A stretch of DNA of 64,000 nt from Nitrospina sp052156635. GTDB taxonomy: Bacteria; Nitrospinota; Nitrospinia; Nitrospinales; Nitrospinaceae. The stretch is taken from contig NZ_JBQKUO010000003.1 of NCBI RefSeq assembly GCF_052156635.1, forward strand, positions 186,001 to 250,000, in the 5' to 3' direction. Positions 49,832 through 59,442 of this stretch are shown here, piece after piece. Position 1 is the stretch's first letter, and each line of letters begins with the position of its first letter. Below the pieces are notes generated by a model that was given only the letters and a program-made list of their open reading frames with translations, ran no database searches and had not been told where the DNA came from. The position numbers were made by a program, and so were the translations under genes.

Positions 49832-51670
49832 ATGCCGAACTTTCTCACCCACTCCCGCACCCCGAGGATTTTTTTCGCCGCATTATTCCTGATGTCCATT
49901 TGGGCGTCTCCCCTCTGGGCCGCCACGGGTTTCGACCGCATGGCGGAACAGATCGAGGCGCAGTTCCCGGACATCCAGGGCATCGTCCTGTCGGTGGAAA
50001 ACGGCGAAGTGCTGATCGACCTCAAGAAAGGCCAGCCCATCCACTCCGGCGACCGGCTGAAAGTCATCCGTTACGGCGAACAGATCGTGCACCCGGTGAC
50101 AGGCGAGGTCATCGGCCGCAAGGAAACCGACATCGGCGTCATCGAAGTGACCGAGGTGCGCACCAACTATTCGGTCGCACGCCCATTGAACACCAACGAA
50201 CCCATTCAGAACGGCGACGGCGTGGAAAGCCGCTTCCGCAAGATGGTCATCCTGTCCGCCCCGGTGCTGCAGGCGGAGGACCTGTCGCTCGACACGCAGG
50301 CGGTCGGACTGGCCATCGAGCGTTCGCTCAAAAAACGTCCGCGCATGGAAGTGCCCGCCTTCGGCATGCAGGCGTGGATGCTGGACCAGGGCCTGCAAGC
50401 CGCCGACCTCATGAAACCGCAGGTGCTGGCCAGGCTGAACAAAGAAATCGCCTTCGACCTGCTTCTTCTGTCCAGGGTGGAAACCGTGCAGGGCCAGACG
50501 GTGCTCCGTTACCGCGTGGTGGCTGTGGAGGACGGCGCCGTTTTGCAGGAAGCGCGTGTGGTGTTTGATGAAATGACCGCACTGGCCACGCCGGAGAGCG
50601 GCACCCAGTCTCAGGCCGCCAAGGAACTGGGGATGGTGAAGTTCATCGGCAAACAGGATTTCGATTTCGTGCTGGCGGACATGGACGTGGGTGACCTCGA
50701 CGGTGACGGCGAGCCGGAATTCGTGTTCATCGACCGCAACCAGGTGATGATTTACCGTTTCATCAAAGGGCAGTACGTCAAAATCGGCACCATCCGCGTG
50801 CCGGCGGAGTTCAACCGGTTCCTCACCGTGGACGTGGCGGACATCAATGGCAACGGCCGCGCCGAAATCTTTGTCACCAACCAGGTCGGGCAAAAGCTGG
50901 AGAGCTTCATCCTCGAACAGGCGCCGGGCCAGACCCGGTTCGAGAAAATCGCCATCGGCCTCAACCGTTATTTCCGGGTTATCCGTTCCTACAAGGGAGT
51001 CCCCCGCCTCCTCACCCAACGGCCCGGAGTGGAGGAACCGTTCGGGTCGGAAGTCCGCACTATGGTATATAAGAATAATACCTACAAGGAAGGTGCAGAG
51101 CTGGGGTTCGAGCGTTTTTTGAACCAGCAAACGACCCTCTACGGGGTGACCCTGGAGGACACGAATTTCGACAAATCCATTGAAATAATTGTCCTTGACA
51201 ACAATTACAATTTAAGGGTATATTCGACCGACGGAAAACTGCTAGTAAAATCAGAGGATTACTACGGACACGACCCGCGGCAGATCGAAGTGGGGCTGAA
51301 AGACCAACCTTATGTTGACTTTACAGATCCTTACGTTCCCAGGCCCGTCCGTTACAAAGGCAGGCTGGTCCCGGTTCAAAAAAGGAACCAGCGCTTCCTG
51401 TTGGTACCGAAAAACCATCGGTTCGGCGGCAACTGGCTGTCGGAACTGGTCGTAATCAACAGCAGCAGTCTGGCATTCATTGCCGTCAACAAGGAGGGGC
51501 TTGAGACGGCATTTGAAACAAATAAACAGAAGGGATACCTGGCCGCATTCCAGGTGGTGGGTACAAAGGACTCCCGCAGACATCAAGTCCACGTAGCCAC
51601 GGTGGCCGACAAGGGCGGCCTCTTCCGGGATGAAAAGATGACCACGTTGTTCGTCTATGACTGGAAGTGA
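49832..51670 (+). CDS. Secreted FG-GAP/VCBS-repeat protein
   Basis: 612 aa. Signal peptide (PRIFFAALFLMSIWASPLWAA), a N-terminal region resembling flagellar-type or SAF-like beta modules (GQPIHSGDRLKVIRYGEQIVHPVTGEVIGRKET), then repeats with Ca-binding loops (DVGDLDGDGEPEFVFID, DVADINGNGRAEIFVTN, DTNFDKSIEIIVLDNN). Probably a periplasmic or surface beta-propeller. The start at 49832 is preceded by TGAGG; a longer frame running back through moeA is a shadow. It is 5 bp after moeA, so probably co-transcribed. Confidence 0.75.
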   Translation: MPNFLTHSRTPRIFFAALFLMSIWASPLWAATGFDRMAEQIEAQFPDIQGIVLSVENGEVLIDLKKGQPIHSGDRLKVIRYGEQIVHPVTGEVIGRKETDIGVIEVTEVRTNYSVARPLNTNEPIQNGDGVESRFRKMVILSAPVLQAEDLSLDTQAVGLAIERSLKKRPRMEVPAFGMQAWMLDQGLQAADLMKPQVLARLNKEIAFDLLLLSRVETVQGQTVLRYRVVAVEDGAVLQEARVVFDEMTALATPESGTQSQAAKELGMVKFIGKQDFDFVLADMDVGDLDGDGEPEFVFIDRNQVMIYRFIKGQYVKIGTIRVPAEFNRFLTVDVADINGNGRAEIFVTNQVGQKLESFILEQAPGQTRFEKIAIGLNRYFRVIRSYKGVPRLLTQRPGVEEPFGSEVRTMVYKNNTYKEGAELGFERFLNQQTTLYGVTLEDTNFDKSIEIIVLDNNYNLRVYSTDGKLLVKSEDYYGHDPRQIEVGLKDQPYVDFTDPYVPRPVRYKGRLVPVQKRNQRFLLVPKNHRFGGNWLSELVVINSSSLAFIAVNKEGLETAFETNKQKGYLAAFQVVGTKDSRRHQVHVATVADKGGLFRDEKMTTLFVYDWK

Positions 51671-51814
51671 TCCCAGACACCAACCATTCAAAAGAGGAGG
51701 AACCTGCCCCGCAAAACCCGAGAAAAGTTCGCTCAAGGTCAAGGAGCTTCCCATATAAGCGTTGATACCTAAGAGTCAGATAAGTTCCATTTTCCTTACT
51801 TGGAGGAGGTAAGC

Positions 51815-53335
51815 ATGAAAAGGAAACTTTTAGCCGCAGGTGCGGTGGCGGTGGCCGTTTTACTGGCCGGCGTCATGGTCGCCCAGGCGGCAAGTGTCAA
51901 GTTCGGCGGTCAAATGCGGCCCCGATACGAGATTTTTGAGCAAAACGATTTCGACAAGAAAACCGATCCCACCCATTTTTTCCTGACACGCATTCGACTG
52001 AACGCCGACGTCAACATCGATGACAAAATCGGGGCGTTCATCCAGTTCCAGGCCCGTGGCGTTTACGGTGCCGGCACCGGCGGTCTCATCCCCGGTCCCG
52101 CTCCCGGACCCCGCAATGCTGCGGTCCCTGCCGACGGACTCGTTGATGTCGGTCTCCATCAGGCATATTTCACCGTACAGGACTTTTTTGGCATGCCCGC
52201 TGACCTGAAAATCGGTCGGCAGGAAGTCGTTCTGGACGGACACCGCCTGTTCGGTAACACCGGCTGGACCACGGGCGCTCAGTCCGCGGATGCGATTCGC
52301 CTGGATCATCATCATGGCGACAACATGTTTTCGTACATCTTCATCAAGGCCATTGAAGCGAATGGTTCCGTACCGTTCGCCGTCGGTGGCAACAGCGCGG
52401 GTGCACCGATCAACCTCGGTGGTGCCGGCCCCGGTGGCCTGCTGGGTCAGGGTACTTGTGGCCGTGGCACCGGTTTCGGCGGGGGCGACCTGAGTGACAA
52501 CTGTGACCGGGAAGACCACGTGTTCTGGGGCAACATCAAGACCCTGGTTCCGAACGCGGTGATCTCTCCGTACCTGGTTATCACGGTGGACAACTCCTGG
52601 AACGGTTCCGGCACTTCCGCTGGCAACCCGGACAACGAGATGATCACCGTGGGTGGTCGCATCGCCGGCAACATGGCAGGCTTCGACTACCGCTTTGAAG
52701 GTTACTTCCAGGGCGGTCGCGCGGAAGGCATCGCGACGACCATGCCGGCCACGGGAAAGGTGGTTTCCGCCGCAAACCTGGCCGCCTACACCAAAGGCGG
52801 CGGGTCGGGTGTTGACCGCCGCGCGTACATGATCGGCGCGCGTCTCGGCAAGTCCTTCAAGAACGTCATGTGGACCCCTTCCGTCACCCTGTGGTACGAC
52901 CGGCTCTCCGGTACGGACTCCGAGGACGTTCAGGACGGCATCTGGGGTACCTTTGACACCCTTTACGACACCGGTCACAAGTTCTACGGGTACATGGACA
53001 CGTACCTGAACGCCACCGGTGGCGACACGTCGTACCTGGGTCTCGAGGACATCGCCATCAAAACGTCGATGAATCCTGCGGCCAACTGGACCGTGAAAGC
53101 GGACTTTCATTACTTCAAGACCCCCGCCGAGAACATCGATCTGGGCCGCGAGCTGGACATCACTTTCGTCCACAAGTACAGCTCGAACCTGACGATGACT
53201 GCCGGGTATTCCAACTACTGGGCGGACCCGGGTTTTATCCTGGTCAACCCGCGTGTATCCCGGTCTGCCGGACAGGGCGGAATTGTTGACGGTTCCGCCA
53301 ACTGGGGTTACGTTCAGCTGGACCTGAAGTTCTGA
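51815..53335 (+). CDS. Outer-membrane beta-barrel porin
   Basis: 506 aa. Signal peptide MKRKLLAAGAVAVAVLLAGVMVAQA, then alternating beta strands (SVKFGGQMRPRYEIFEQNDF, DPTHFFLTRIRLNADVNIDDKIGAFIQFQA) and a final Phe after an aromatic strand (YVQLDLKF), the usual outer-membrane insertion signal. It resembles alginate-export/OprD-like porins. A strong GGAGGAGGT precedes ATG 51815, and a strong terminator follows, so it is probably a major porin. Confidence 0.83.
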   Translation: MKRKLLAAGAVAVAVLLAGVMVAQAASVKFGGQMRPRYEIFEQNDFDKKTDPTHFFLTRIRLNADVNIDDKIGAFIQFQARGVYGAGTGGLIPGPAPGPRNAAVPADGLVDVGLHQAYFTVQDFFGMPADLKIGRQEVVLDGHRLFGNTGWTTGAQSADAIRLDHHHGDNMFSYIFIKAIEANGSVPFAVGGNSAGAPINLGGAGPGGLLGQGTCGRGTGFGGGDLSDNCDREDHVFWGNIKTLVPNAVISPYLVITVDNSWNGSGTSAGNPDNEMITVGGRIAGNMAGFDYRFEGYFQGGRAEGIATTMPATGKVVSAANLAAYTKGGGSGVDRRAYMIGARLGKSFKNVMWTPSVTLWYDRLSGTDSEDVQDGIWGTFDTLYDTGHKFYGYMDTYLNATGGDTSYLGLEDIAIKTSMNPAANWTVKADFHYFKTPAENIDLGRELDITFVHKYSSNLTMTAGYSNYWADPGFILVNPRVSRSAGQGGIVDGSANWGYVQLDLKF

Positions 53336-53671
53336 TCGTTCTTCAACCCTGTATCACCATCCCCCGGGCGGTTTCGCCCGGGGGATTTTTTTTGCCCGTT
53401 CCGGGCACCGTTTTACAGAAACGTCCAAACGGCCTATAATGGAGTCCATGCTCTTTCAAGCCACCCGGAGTGGCAGCCGAAAACCCGTTGCGCCGGATCC
53501 TGCACGCAGGCAAACCCGCGCAACCTCGGAACGGGCGACCCGCCCTGCCGGTCCCTTCACGATTCTCAACACAACATTGGTCGTGCCACCGGGACCGGGC
53601 CAAGCCGCGGCCTGAATACCGTCGAGGCCCGTTTCGCACATTGTTCATTCATCAACCTCCAAGGAATTGAC
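53336..53671. other. Intergenic region after the porin
   Basis: Contains the porin terminator at 53359-53393, then about 280 bp of GC-rich DNA with no supported gene before the SurA-like gene. Confidence 0.5.
53359..53393 (+). terminator. Strong rho-independent terminator of the porin gene
   Basis: ATCCCCCGGGCG (53359-53370) and CGCCCGGGGGAT (53375-53386), loop GTTT, followed by a run of T. Confidence 0.9.
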
Positions 53672-54742
53672 ATGCACTTCAAGACCCCTTCCAGACTTCT
53701 GCACCCTCTTCTGCTTGCGGCGCTGCTTTTGTGGCCCCACGTGTCCATCGCACAGGTGGCGGACACCCATGCGCATGAAGAGGCGCGCATGGAAATCAAC
53801 GGGCGCCTCGTGCCGCCCATCGTGGCCACCGTCAACGGTAGGGAAATCCCCGGCACCATGCTGGTCAGCCAGGTGCAGATGTACAAGATGTTCCACCAGC
53901 AGCAGGGGCATCGGGTGAGCCCTGAGCAGGAAGCCGAATACTCCAAAGAAGCGCTCGACAACCTGATCGGGCAGGAACTGCTGTTCCAGAAAGCGAAGGA
54001 GTGGGAGATCACCGTCGATGAAAAGACCGTGCAGGGTGAGATTCAAAAAATCCAAAGCCAGTTTCCGTCGGAAGAATTATTCAAACGCGCGCTCCACGTG
54101 CAGGGGCTGAACGAAGACCTCCTGCAGGTCAGCATCGAACGTCAGCTGGTGGAAGAACAGGTCACGCGTACCCGGCTCGCGCCCAAAGCCAACGTCTCGG
54201 ATGCGGCCGTGAAAACATTTTACGAGGAGAACCGGGAACAGTTCCTGCAACCGCCGCGCTGGGAATTTTCACACATCTTCACCGCGGCCCTGAAACAGGA
54301 AGAGCCGGAAGACCCGAAACTCACAGAGCGCTTCCATAAACTCCAGAACCTGGTGGAGGCCGATGCACGGAAGAAAATTGAAAACGCGTTGAAAGAAATC
54401 AAATCCGGCAAACAGTTTCAGGACGTCGCCAAAGAATTTTCCGAACACGAGGAAACGCGCAAAAAGGGCGGCAAATGGGGTACCATGGCCCAGCATGAAA
54501 TGCCGGAAGAGATTTATGAGGTCGTCTCCAAATTGAAACCCGGCCAAACCTCGGGCATCGTACGCAGTGAGTATGGGTTCCACATCCTGCGTCTGGACGC
54601 GGCGGTTCCGGAAGAGGTGGTTCCGCTCGACCAGGTGAAGACCGATCTGCTGAACCACCTGCTGAAAGAAGAAGTAAAAAAAGAAAAGGACAAGCTGGTT
54701 TCCGAACTGCGGGATGAGGCGGATGTCGAGGTGTTCTTTTAA
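53672..54742 (+). CDS. Periplasmic parvulin-type peptidyl-prolyl isomerase (SurA-like)
   Basis: 356 aa. Signal peptide (LLHPLLLAALLLWPHVSIAQ), a SurA-type N-terminal chaperone domain (PIVATVNGREIPGTMLVSQVQMYKMF...ALDNLIGQELLFQKA), and a PpiC domain (about 213-330) with WEFSHIFTAALKQ, FQDVAKEFSEHEETRKKGGKWGTMAQHEMPEEIYEVVSKLKPGQTSGIVRSEYGFHILRLD. It assists folding of outer-membrane proteins, fitting the porin upstream. Confidence 0.87.
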   Translation: MHFKTPSRLLHPLLLAALLLWPHVSIAQVADTHAHEEARMEINGRLVPPIVATVNGREIPGTMLVSQVQMYKMFHQQQGHRVSPEQEAEYSKEALDNLIGQELLFQKAKEWEITVDEKTVQGEIQKIQSQFPSEELFKRALHVQGLNEDLLQVSIERQLVEEQVTRTRLAPKANVSDAAVKTFYEENREQFLQPPRWEFSHIFTAALKQEEPEDPKLTERFHKLQNLVEADARKKIENALKEIKSGKQFQDVAKEFSEHEETRKKGGKWGTMAQHEMPEEIYEVVSKLKPGQTSGIVRSEYGFHILRLDAAVPEEVVPLDQVKTDLLNHLLKEEVKKEKDKLVSELRDEADVEVFF

Positions 54743-54826
54743 AGACAGGTCTTTCAGAACCACCCCCTGCCCCTTCATGACAGGAAGGGGACACCCAAAA
54801 AACTGCGTGACCACTTCAAATCCAAA

Positions 54827-55816
54827 ATGAAAACACTGGTAACAGGAACAACAGGGTTTCTCGGTTCGGCGATCGCGCGCGAGCTGATCCTGTCCGGCCG
54901 CGCGGTGAAAGTGCTGGTGCGGCAGGGGTCGGACCTGCGCAACCTTTCCGGGCTCGACGTGGAAGTCGTTCACGGCGACCTGCGCGATCCGGATTCCCTC
55001 GCGCGCGCACTCGACAAGTGCGATACGCTCTACCACGCAGCCGCCTACTACAGCCTGTGGAGCCGCGACCGCAAGATGGTGTACGACATCAACGTCACCG
55101 GCACGCGCAACATCCTGGATGCAGCTAAGCAGGCGGACCTGAAACGCGTCGTGTACACCAGCACCGTCGGCTGCATCGGCCTCACCCAGAACGGCACTCC
55201 GGGCAACGAAACCACTCCGTTCAACGAGGCCACCCTCTGCAACGATTACAAGCGGTCGAAGTGGGAAGCGGAACAGGTGGCTCTGGAATTTGCCAAAAAC
55301 GGTCTGCCGGTGGTCATCGTCAATCCCAGTGCACCGGTGGGACCGCGCGACATCAAACCCACTCCGACGGGAAAGGTGATCCAGGATTTCCTGAACGGCA
55401 ACATGCCGGCATACCTCGACACCGGACTCAACTTGATCGACGTGCGCGACTGCGCACGCGGCCACCTGCTGGCGGAAGAACGCGGCGAGGCAGGCGAACG
55501 TTACATCCTGGGCAACCGCAACATGTCGCTCAAGGAAATCCTCGACGCGCTGTCGAAGATCACCGGTATTCCCGCGCCGAAAGTGCAGATGCCTTACTGG
55601 GTGGCCTACACGGCGGGATGGGTGTGCGACGCGGTGTCGAACGTCATCACGCACAAGCCGCCGGCCGTGCCGCTGGGCGGCGTCAAGATGGCGAAATACC
55701 ACATGTACTTTGATGCTTCGAAGGCGGTCCGGGAACTGGGACTGCCGCAGAACCCGGTGGAACAGGCGTTGAGCGACGCCGTTCACTGGATGCGCGAACA
55801 CGGGCTCGCCCGCTGA
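54827..55816 (+). CDS. hpnA: Hopanoid-associated sugar epimerase (NAD-dependent epimerase/dehydratase)
   Basis: 329 aa. Extended SDR: MKTLVTGTTGFLGSAIARELI (GxxGxxG), a TSTVG segment, and catalytic YKRSK. LYHAAAYYSLWSRDRKMVYDINVTGTRNILDAA and the full length match HpnA, linked to hopanoid lipid synthesis. The catalytic role of HpnA is not settled. The carotenoid gene follows 22 bp downstream. Confidence 0.82.
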   Translation: MKTLVTGTTGFLGSAIARELILSGRAVKVLVRQGSDLRNLSGLDVEVVHGDLRDPDSLARALDKCDTLYHAAAYYSLWSRDRKMVYDINVTGTRNILDAAKQADLKRVVYTSTVGCIGLTQNGTPGNETTPFNEATLCNDYKRSKWEAEQVALEFAKNGLPVVIVNPSAPVGPRDIKPTPTGKVIQDFLNGNMPAYLDTGLNLIDVRDCARGHLLAEERGEAGERYILGNRNMSLKEILDALSKITGIPAPKVQMPYWVAYTAGWVCDAVSNVITHKPPAVPLGGVKMAKYHMYFDASKAVRELGLPQNPVEQALSDAVHWMREHGLAR

Positions 55817-55838
55817 GATTGCACGCACACGACCTGTT

Positions 55839-56666
55839 ATGGATTTTCTCAACCTGCTGATCGGGACGGTCCTGCTCCGGCCCTACGTGTTTGTCTTCCT
55901 CGCGATCTACCTGACGCTTGCAGTCTGGCATTTCGGCTGGAAGCGATCCGCCCTGTTCACGGTGATCGCCTACGGCATCGCTTTCCTCTCCGAGTACTCC
56001 TCGACGCGCAACGGATTCCCCTACGGTTACTACAGTTACATCGACACCACCCGCGACCAGGAGTTGTGGATCGCCAACGTGCCGTTCATGGACTCGCTGT
56101 CGTATTCGTTCCTGACCTACGTCGCTTACACCATGGCCTTGTTCCTTTTTGCGCCGCTCAAGCGAAACGGCTGGGACATCCGTTTCGGCGACACTTCGAA
56201 GGTGCGTCATTCGTTGAAGGTGGTGTTTTCCGGCGCGGTGCTGTTCATGCTGATGGACGTGGTGATCGATCCCGTCGCGTTTCGCGGCGACCGCTGGTTT
56301 CTCGGCAAGATCTACACGTACCAGGAGGAGGGGGAGTACTTCAACATTCCGCTCACCAATTTCGGCGGCTGGGTGATCACCGGGGCGGCGATCCTCTTCA
56401 CGTTCACACGCGTGAATCGCTGGCTGGAAAGCCGGCCGGGATTCCGCGACGCAGGCCAGCGCGAGGTGCCCTACCAGGCGTTGTTGGGGCCGGCACTCTA
56501 CTTCGGGGTGTTGCTGTTCAACCTGGCGGTGACGTTTTACATCGGCGAGGGGGTGCTGGGGCTGTGCGGTACGGTGCTGACGCTGGCGATTCTGGGGGTG
56601 ATGGTGTTGCGGCTGCGGCGTCCCGACCTGCTTCCGGTCAAAACGTCACCGGTAATTGGTGAATGA
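55839..56666 (+). CDS. Carotenoid biosynthesis protein (DUF422/CruF-like)
   Basis: 275 aa, about seven membrane helices. SEYSSTRNGFPYGYYSYIDTTRDQELWIANVPFMDSLSYSFLTYVAYTMA, VVIDPVAFRGDRWFLGKIYTY and YFNIPLTNFGGWVITGA are typical of DUF422 carotenoid 1,2-hydratase/CruF-type proteins. Probably acts on acyclic carotenoids in the membrane. Its 3' end overlaps the convergent yajQ by 21 bp. Confidence 0.8.
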   Translation: MDFLNLLIGTVLLRPYVFVFLAIYLTLAVWHFGWKRSALFTVIAYGIAFLSEYSSTRNGFPYGYYSYIDTTRDQELWIANVPFMDSLSYSFLTYVAYTMALFLFAPLKRNGWDIRFGDTSKVRHSLKVVFSGAVLFMLMDVVIDPVAFRGDRWFLGKIYTYQEEGEYFNIPLTNFGGWVITGAAILFTFTRVNRWLESRPGFRDAGQREVPYQALLGPALYFGVLLFNLAVTFYIGEGVLGLCGTVLTLAILGVMVLRLRRPDLLPVKTSPVIGE

Positions 56667-57143
56667 CATGGCGATGTCGAAATCCTTCGCCTTGAGCTGA
56701 GCGATTACTTCCTGCAGGTCGTCGCGGCTCTTGCCGGTCACGCGCACCTGGTCGTCCATCACCTGACCCTGCACCTTCACTTTCAGCCCCTTGATGAACT
56801 TGACGATTTCCTTGCCCTTGTCCTGCGGGATGCCCTGTTGCAGGCTGACGTACTGGCGCACGGTGTCGCCCGCCGCCGCTTCCACCTTGCCGTAATCGAG
56901 CGCTTTGATAGGAACCTTGCGCTTGATCAGCTTGCCCTGCAGGATATCGACGACGGACTTCAGCTTGATCTCGTCGTCGGAAACCAGCACCAGCCGGTTT
57001 TCCTTCTCTTCCAGCTCCACGCTGCTCTTGCTGTTTTTGAAATCGAAACGCTGGCGGATTTCCATCATCGCCTGATTGACGGCGTTGCGCACTTCACTCA
57101 GGTCGACTTCGGACACAATATCAAACGAACAGGATTTGGCCAT
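56646..57143 (-). CDS. yajQ: YajQ-family nucleotide-binding protein
   Basis: 165 aa. CSFDIVSEVDLSEVRNAVNQAMMEIRQRFDFKNSKSSVELEEKENRLVLVSDDEIKLKSVVDIL and the end QVRVTGKSRDDLQEVIAQLKAKDFDIAMSFTNYR are diagnostic of YajQ (DUF520). Some members bind cyclic di-GMP and act with transcription factors. Confidence 0.93.
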   Translation of the reverse strand: MAKSCSFDIVSEVDLSEVRNAVNQAMMEIRQRFDFKNSKSSVELEEKENRLVLVSDDEIKLKSVVDILQGKLIKRKVPIKALDYGKVEAAAGDTVRQYVSLQQGIPQDKGKEIVKFIKGLKVKVQGQVMDDQVRVTGKSRDDLQEVIAQLKAKDFDIAMSFTNYR

Positions 57144-57218
57144 CTTGCTTGCTCCGTTTCATGGAATGAGTTGAACCGGGATTGGGGGCCGCCGGGCAGG
57201 GGTGCGGCAAAGACGGGA

Positions 57219-57467
57219 TCAATGAATCTTGGTATTCATGTAAAAACCGTAAACGAACATCGCGATGGTGACGAGCACAATGGAGTCGTCCACCAGAATC
57301 TGTTTCCAGGACGGGGAGTCGTCATGCAGCAACCAGGGAACGATGACGAACATCACCGCCAGGAAACCCAGCGCCAGCATGCCGGCGATCGAGTACAAAA
57401 GGATCTTGGTGTTCGCATCGCTCATGCCCGTTTCTTCCTTTTCAGATTCCTTGCGCGAATCATTCAT
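57219..57467 (-). CDS. Small membrane protein of unknown function
   Basis: 82 aa. Charged N-terminus, then two membrane segments (ILLYSIAGMLALGFLAVMFVIVPWLL and DSIVLVTIAMFVYGFYMN). GAGGA lies about 12 nt before the ATG. It is 75 bp upstream of yajQ on the same strand. No family recognised. Confidence 0.55.
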   Translation of the reverse strand: MNDSRKESEKEETGMSDANTKILLYSIAGMLALGFLAVMFVIVPWLLHDDSPSWKQILVDDSIVLVTIAMFVYGFYMNTKIH

Positions 57468-57532
57468 GATAAGGTAATTCCTCTTTTTTCATTGCGGTTG
57501 ACCGGGATGCGTCCGGTTGCTGGAGTTCGTGG

Positions 57533-58573
57533 ATGCCCAAGAACCATTATAGCGTAGGAGATCCAAAAGCCGAGGAGTTGATTGCCCAGCTGCAGGAATT
57601 CTGCACCGACCCTTCCCTGCGCGACCTGTTCCGCGAAATGCTGACGACGGTGCTCAAGGTCGGTTTGGAACACCAGGACCGGGGTGATTACAAACTCATG
57701 AATACCACATTAAAGGAGTTGCGTCACGCCTTTCGCGTTTTCGAAGATTACCGCGATTCCCGCAAAGCGGTCATCTTCGGCTCCGCACGCACTTCTCATT
57801 CAGACCCCAACTACCTGATGGCACGGGACTTTGCCGAACAACTGGCCGACCGGGGGATGATGATCATCACAGGAGCGGGCGGCGGCATCATGGAAGCGGC
57901 CAACGCCGGGGCCGGACCCGACCGCAGTTTCGGCATCAACATCGACCTGCCCTTCGAACAGCGCGCCAACCGACACATCCACGGCGACCCGAAACTGATG
58001 TCGTTCAAATACTTCTTCACCCGCAAGCTGTTCTTCATCAAGGAATCCGACGCCACCGTGCTGTTTCCCGGCGGGTTCGGCACCCTCGACGAGGGCTTCG
58101 AAAACCTCACCCTGTTCCAGACCGGAAAAACCGAACCGCGCCCCATCGTGCTGGCCGATGCGGAAGACGACACCTACTGGCAACGCTGGGAAGCCTACGT
58201 GCAGAACGAACTGCTCGACAACGGCTACATTTCGGAAGCCGACCTGAGCCTGTTCAAGATCGTCAAAAACGTCGAGGAGGGGGTCGATTACATCCTCGAC
58301 TACTACACTGTGTACCATTCCTTTCGCTACGTAAACGATGTCACCGTCCTGCGTTTCATCAAACCCATCCCCGATTCGCTGGTCAAGGACCTCAACGTCG
58401 AGTACAAGGACATCCTCCTGCGCGGCGAGATCCAGAAATCCGAAGCCCTGCCGGAAGAGGTGAGCGCCGGGGAAGCGCCGAACCTGCCCCGCCTGACCCT
58501 GAACTTCAACAAACACTTCTTCGGGCGCCTCAACGAGATGATCCTGCAAATCAACCGCGAGCTGAAAGACTGA
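57533..58573 (+). CDS. LOG-family Rossmann-fold protein
   Basis: 346 aa. Central LOG domain with VIFGSARTSHSD, GMMIITGAGGGIMEAANAGAG and the signature PGGFGTLDEGFE. This PGGxGTxxE motif is shared by cytokinin-activating LOG phosphoribohydrolases and other nucleotide 5'-monophosphate hydrolases. Longer than plain LOG proteins (about 190 aa), with N- and C-terminal extensions typical of the larger bacterial subgroup. Substrate not known. Confidence 0.83.
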   Translation: MPKNHYSVGDPKAEELIAQLQEFCTDPSLRDLFREMLTTVLKVGLEHQDRGDYKLMNTTLKELRHAFRVFEDYRDSRKAVIFGSARTSHSDPNYLMARDFAEQLADRGMMIITGAGGGIMEAANAGAGPDRSFGINIDLPFEQRANRHIHGDPKLMSFKYFFTRKLFFIKESDATVLFPGGFGTLDEGFENLTLFQTGKTEPRPIVLADAEDDTYWQRWEAYVQNELLDNGYISEADLSLFKIVKNVEEGVDYILDYYTVYHSFRYVNDVTVLRFIKPIPDSLVKDLNVEYKDILLRGEIQKSEALPEEVSAGEAPNLPRLTLNFNKHFFGRLNEMILQINRELKD

Positions 58574-58797
58574 GTCCCGTTCCCCTCACCCGGCCCATCG
58601 ATTTCCTCCATTCAAATCAGGACCTCTCATCCATGCATGAGCCATTAAAAATTTAACTTTTTTTATAAATTTTTTTATTTAATTTATACTAAATCATACG
58701 CCTAGGCCCCCCGGATATGCACTATCGTGGCCAGCCGTCTGCTTTTAAGTGGCCCTTAATCAGCATGTCTTCATTTTTAGTCCTTCTAAGTATCCAG

Positions 58798-58814
58798 TTG
58801 GCAAGGTAATTGCT
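58798..58814 (+). promoter_or_regulatory. Sigma-54 promoter of the cNMP-binding gene
   Basis: TTGGCAAGGTAATTGCT fits the -24/-12 consensus (GG and GC separated by 10 nt) with one mismatch, about 45 nt before the ATG. No GTTGC enhancer motif like that of nirK is nearby, so a different activator is likely. Confidence 0.6.
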
Positions 58815-58857
58815 GTTTCACTGGTACAACCTGACTATTTGGTATGGAGACTCAACC

Positions 58858-59256
58858 ATGAAAACCCGGCAATATTTGAAAGAAGGCCAGATTCTTTTCC
58901 GCGAAGGCAGTCAGAGCGACTTCATTTTCGTGGTCGAAAAAGGCGAGTTTGAAGTGTCCCGTTACAACCGGGACGGCCGCGTGGAGGTCATTGATGTTCT
59001 GCGGCCCGACGACATTTTCGGCGAACTGGGCGTCATTGAAAGCCGCCCGCGTACGGCGACGGTCCGCGCTCTGAAAGACGGCGTGGTGGCCATCGTTTCC
59101 AAGGAAGAAATGCTTCGCACGGTGCGGCAGAACCCGCAGGCCTTGATGCTGATTCTGAAGACGATGGCCCAGCGCGTGCGTCAGGCCTCGCAGGGCCGGA
59201 AGAAGAAAGTCCTGCGCGCCCGATCGAAACACGACTTGGCCCCTCAAGCAGTGTAA
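58858..59256 (+). CDS. Cyclic-nucleotide-binding-domain protein (CRP-like fold, no HTH)
   Basis: 132 aa. One cNMP-binding beta-barrel: YLKEGQILFREGSQSDFIFVVEKGEFEVSRYNRDGRVEVIDVLRPDDIFGELGVIESRPRTATVRAL, the phosphate-binding cassette being GELGVIESRPRTATV. No C-terminal DNA-binding domain; instead a basic tail (GRKKKVLRARSKH). It may act through protein partners or sense a nucleotide. GGAG lies 9 nt before ATG 58858. Behind a sigma-54 promoter and before a strong terminator, so single-gene unit. Confidence 0.85.
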   Translation: MKTRQYLKEGQILFREGSQSDFIFVVEKGEFEVSRYNRDGRVEVIDVLRPDDIFGELGVIESRPRTATVRALKDGVVAIVSKEEMLRTVRQNPQALMLILKTMAQRVRQASQGRKKKVLRARSKHDLAPQAV

Positions 59257-59300
59257 TCTCCCTTTCCAAGTTTCCCTAAACTGGAGATGAGGGGTCACTT

Positions 59301-59359
59301 GGGGCCGTAGACCTGGTTCACCCTGTCCCCGCCGGGTCTACGGCCCCTCCCTTTTTTTT
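59301..59359 (+). terminator. Rho-independent terminator of the cNMP-binding gene
   Basis: GGGGCCGTAGACC (59301-59313) and GGTCTACGGCCCC (59335-59347), perfect 13-bp stem, then eight T. Confidence 0.85.
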
Positions 59360-59442
59360 CGCCCGTTTACAGCCACCGCCCCCTGCGGTAGAATGCGGGC
59401 AGTGCACATCCTTGCTTTCAACCCTCCTCTCCCGGTTGAACT

